Shown here: positions 34,802 to 34,813 of the stretch, piece by piece
Position numbering within the stretch: the stretch's first letter is position 1
Layout of the letters: every line of letters starts with the position of its first letter
DNA from: Nannocystis exedens
Lineage (GTDB): Bacteria; Myxococcota_A; Polyangia; Polyangiales; Polyangiaceae
DNA length: 34,813 nucleotides
Reading direction: 5' to 3'
NCBI GenBank assembly: GCA_945861885.1
Contig: CAMAVR010000038.1
Span: forward strand, 1 to 34,813
Position numbers and translations under genes: made by a program
Notes under the pieces: model-generated
Databases searched by the model: none
Seen by the model: the letters and a program-made list of their open reading frames with translations, nothing else
What the model was told of the DNA's origin: nothing

Positions 34802-34813
34802 AGCGTTCCTCCT

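Overview
The window looks like chromosomal DNA of a moderately GC-rich member of the Myxococcota (Deltaproteobacteria in the older sense). The clues are: many secreted lipoproteins with Asp/Pro/Gly-rich linkers after the lipobox; a eukaryote-like serpin, a Hanks-type kinase, WD40, HEAT and TPR proteins; a copper monooxygenase-like protein carrying a cytochrome c motif; a PilZ protein; and a TCA-cycle gene cluster icd-mdh-sucC-sucD-ndk. The assignment rests on gene content only; I cannot run a phylogeny.

Layout. Positions 1-446 are a non-coding repeat region with a short palindromic array and a dispersed module of about 150 bp. Positions 447-7977 are a minus-strand block: icd, mdh, sucC, sucD, ndk and a secreted WD40 protein. 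A large hairpin (8148-8230) separates it from two minus-strand lipoprotein genes (unknown; metallophosphoesterase) and a ureohydrolase-family gene. Divergent from these are atpD, atpC and a small PHA-system protein, followed by typA. A 94-bp near-perfect palindrome (16107-16200) lies between typA and the convergent copper monooxygenase-like lipoprotein. Upstream of that are a gamma-glutamyltranspeptidase-like gene and a DUF72 gene. Next come a serpin lipoprotein, a second repeat region (20921-21344) holding a frameshifted copy of part of the DUF72 gene, and an exported kinase-like lipoprotein. After these are a methyltransferase, HEAT and TPR proteins, a PilZ protein and a GT-C-type membrane protein. 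The right end carries era-der and a GNAT-like exported protein on the plus strand, then rplI, dnaB and a Get3/ArsA-like ATPase on the minus strand.

How it fits together. The housekeeping parts are coherent: three TCA-cycle steps with nucleotide exchange through Ndk; the catalytic beta and regulatory epsilon subunits of ATP synthase; three ribosome-associated GTPases (TypA, Era, Der); and the common rplI-dnaB pair. Between them sit accessory envelope proteins. I found no complete phage, CRISPR, toxin-antitoxin or transposase gene and saw no tRNA or rRNA.

The most unusual material is non-coding. There are two unrelated dispersed palindromic repeat families, one bordering a captured gene fragment, and a 33-bp duplicate of the sucD 3' end that differs from the original only at synonymous positions. 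Among proteins, the strangest are a kinase and an acetyltransferase-like protein that both appear to be exported, where their usual cofactors are not expected.
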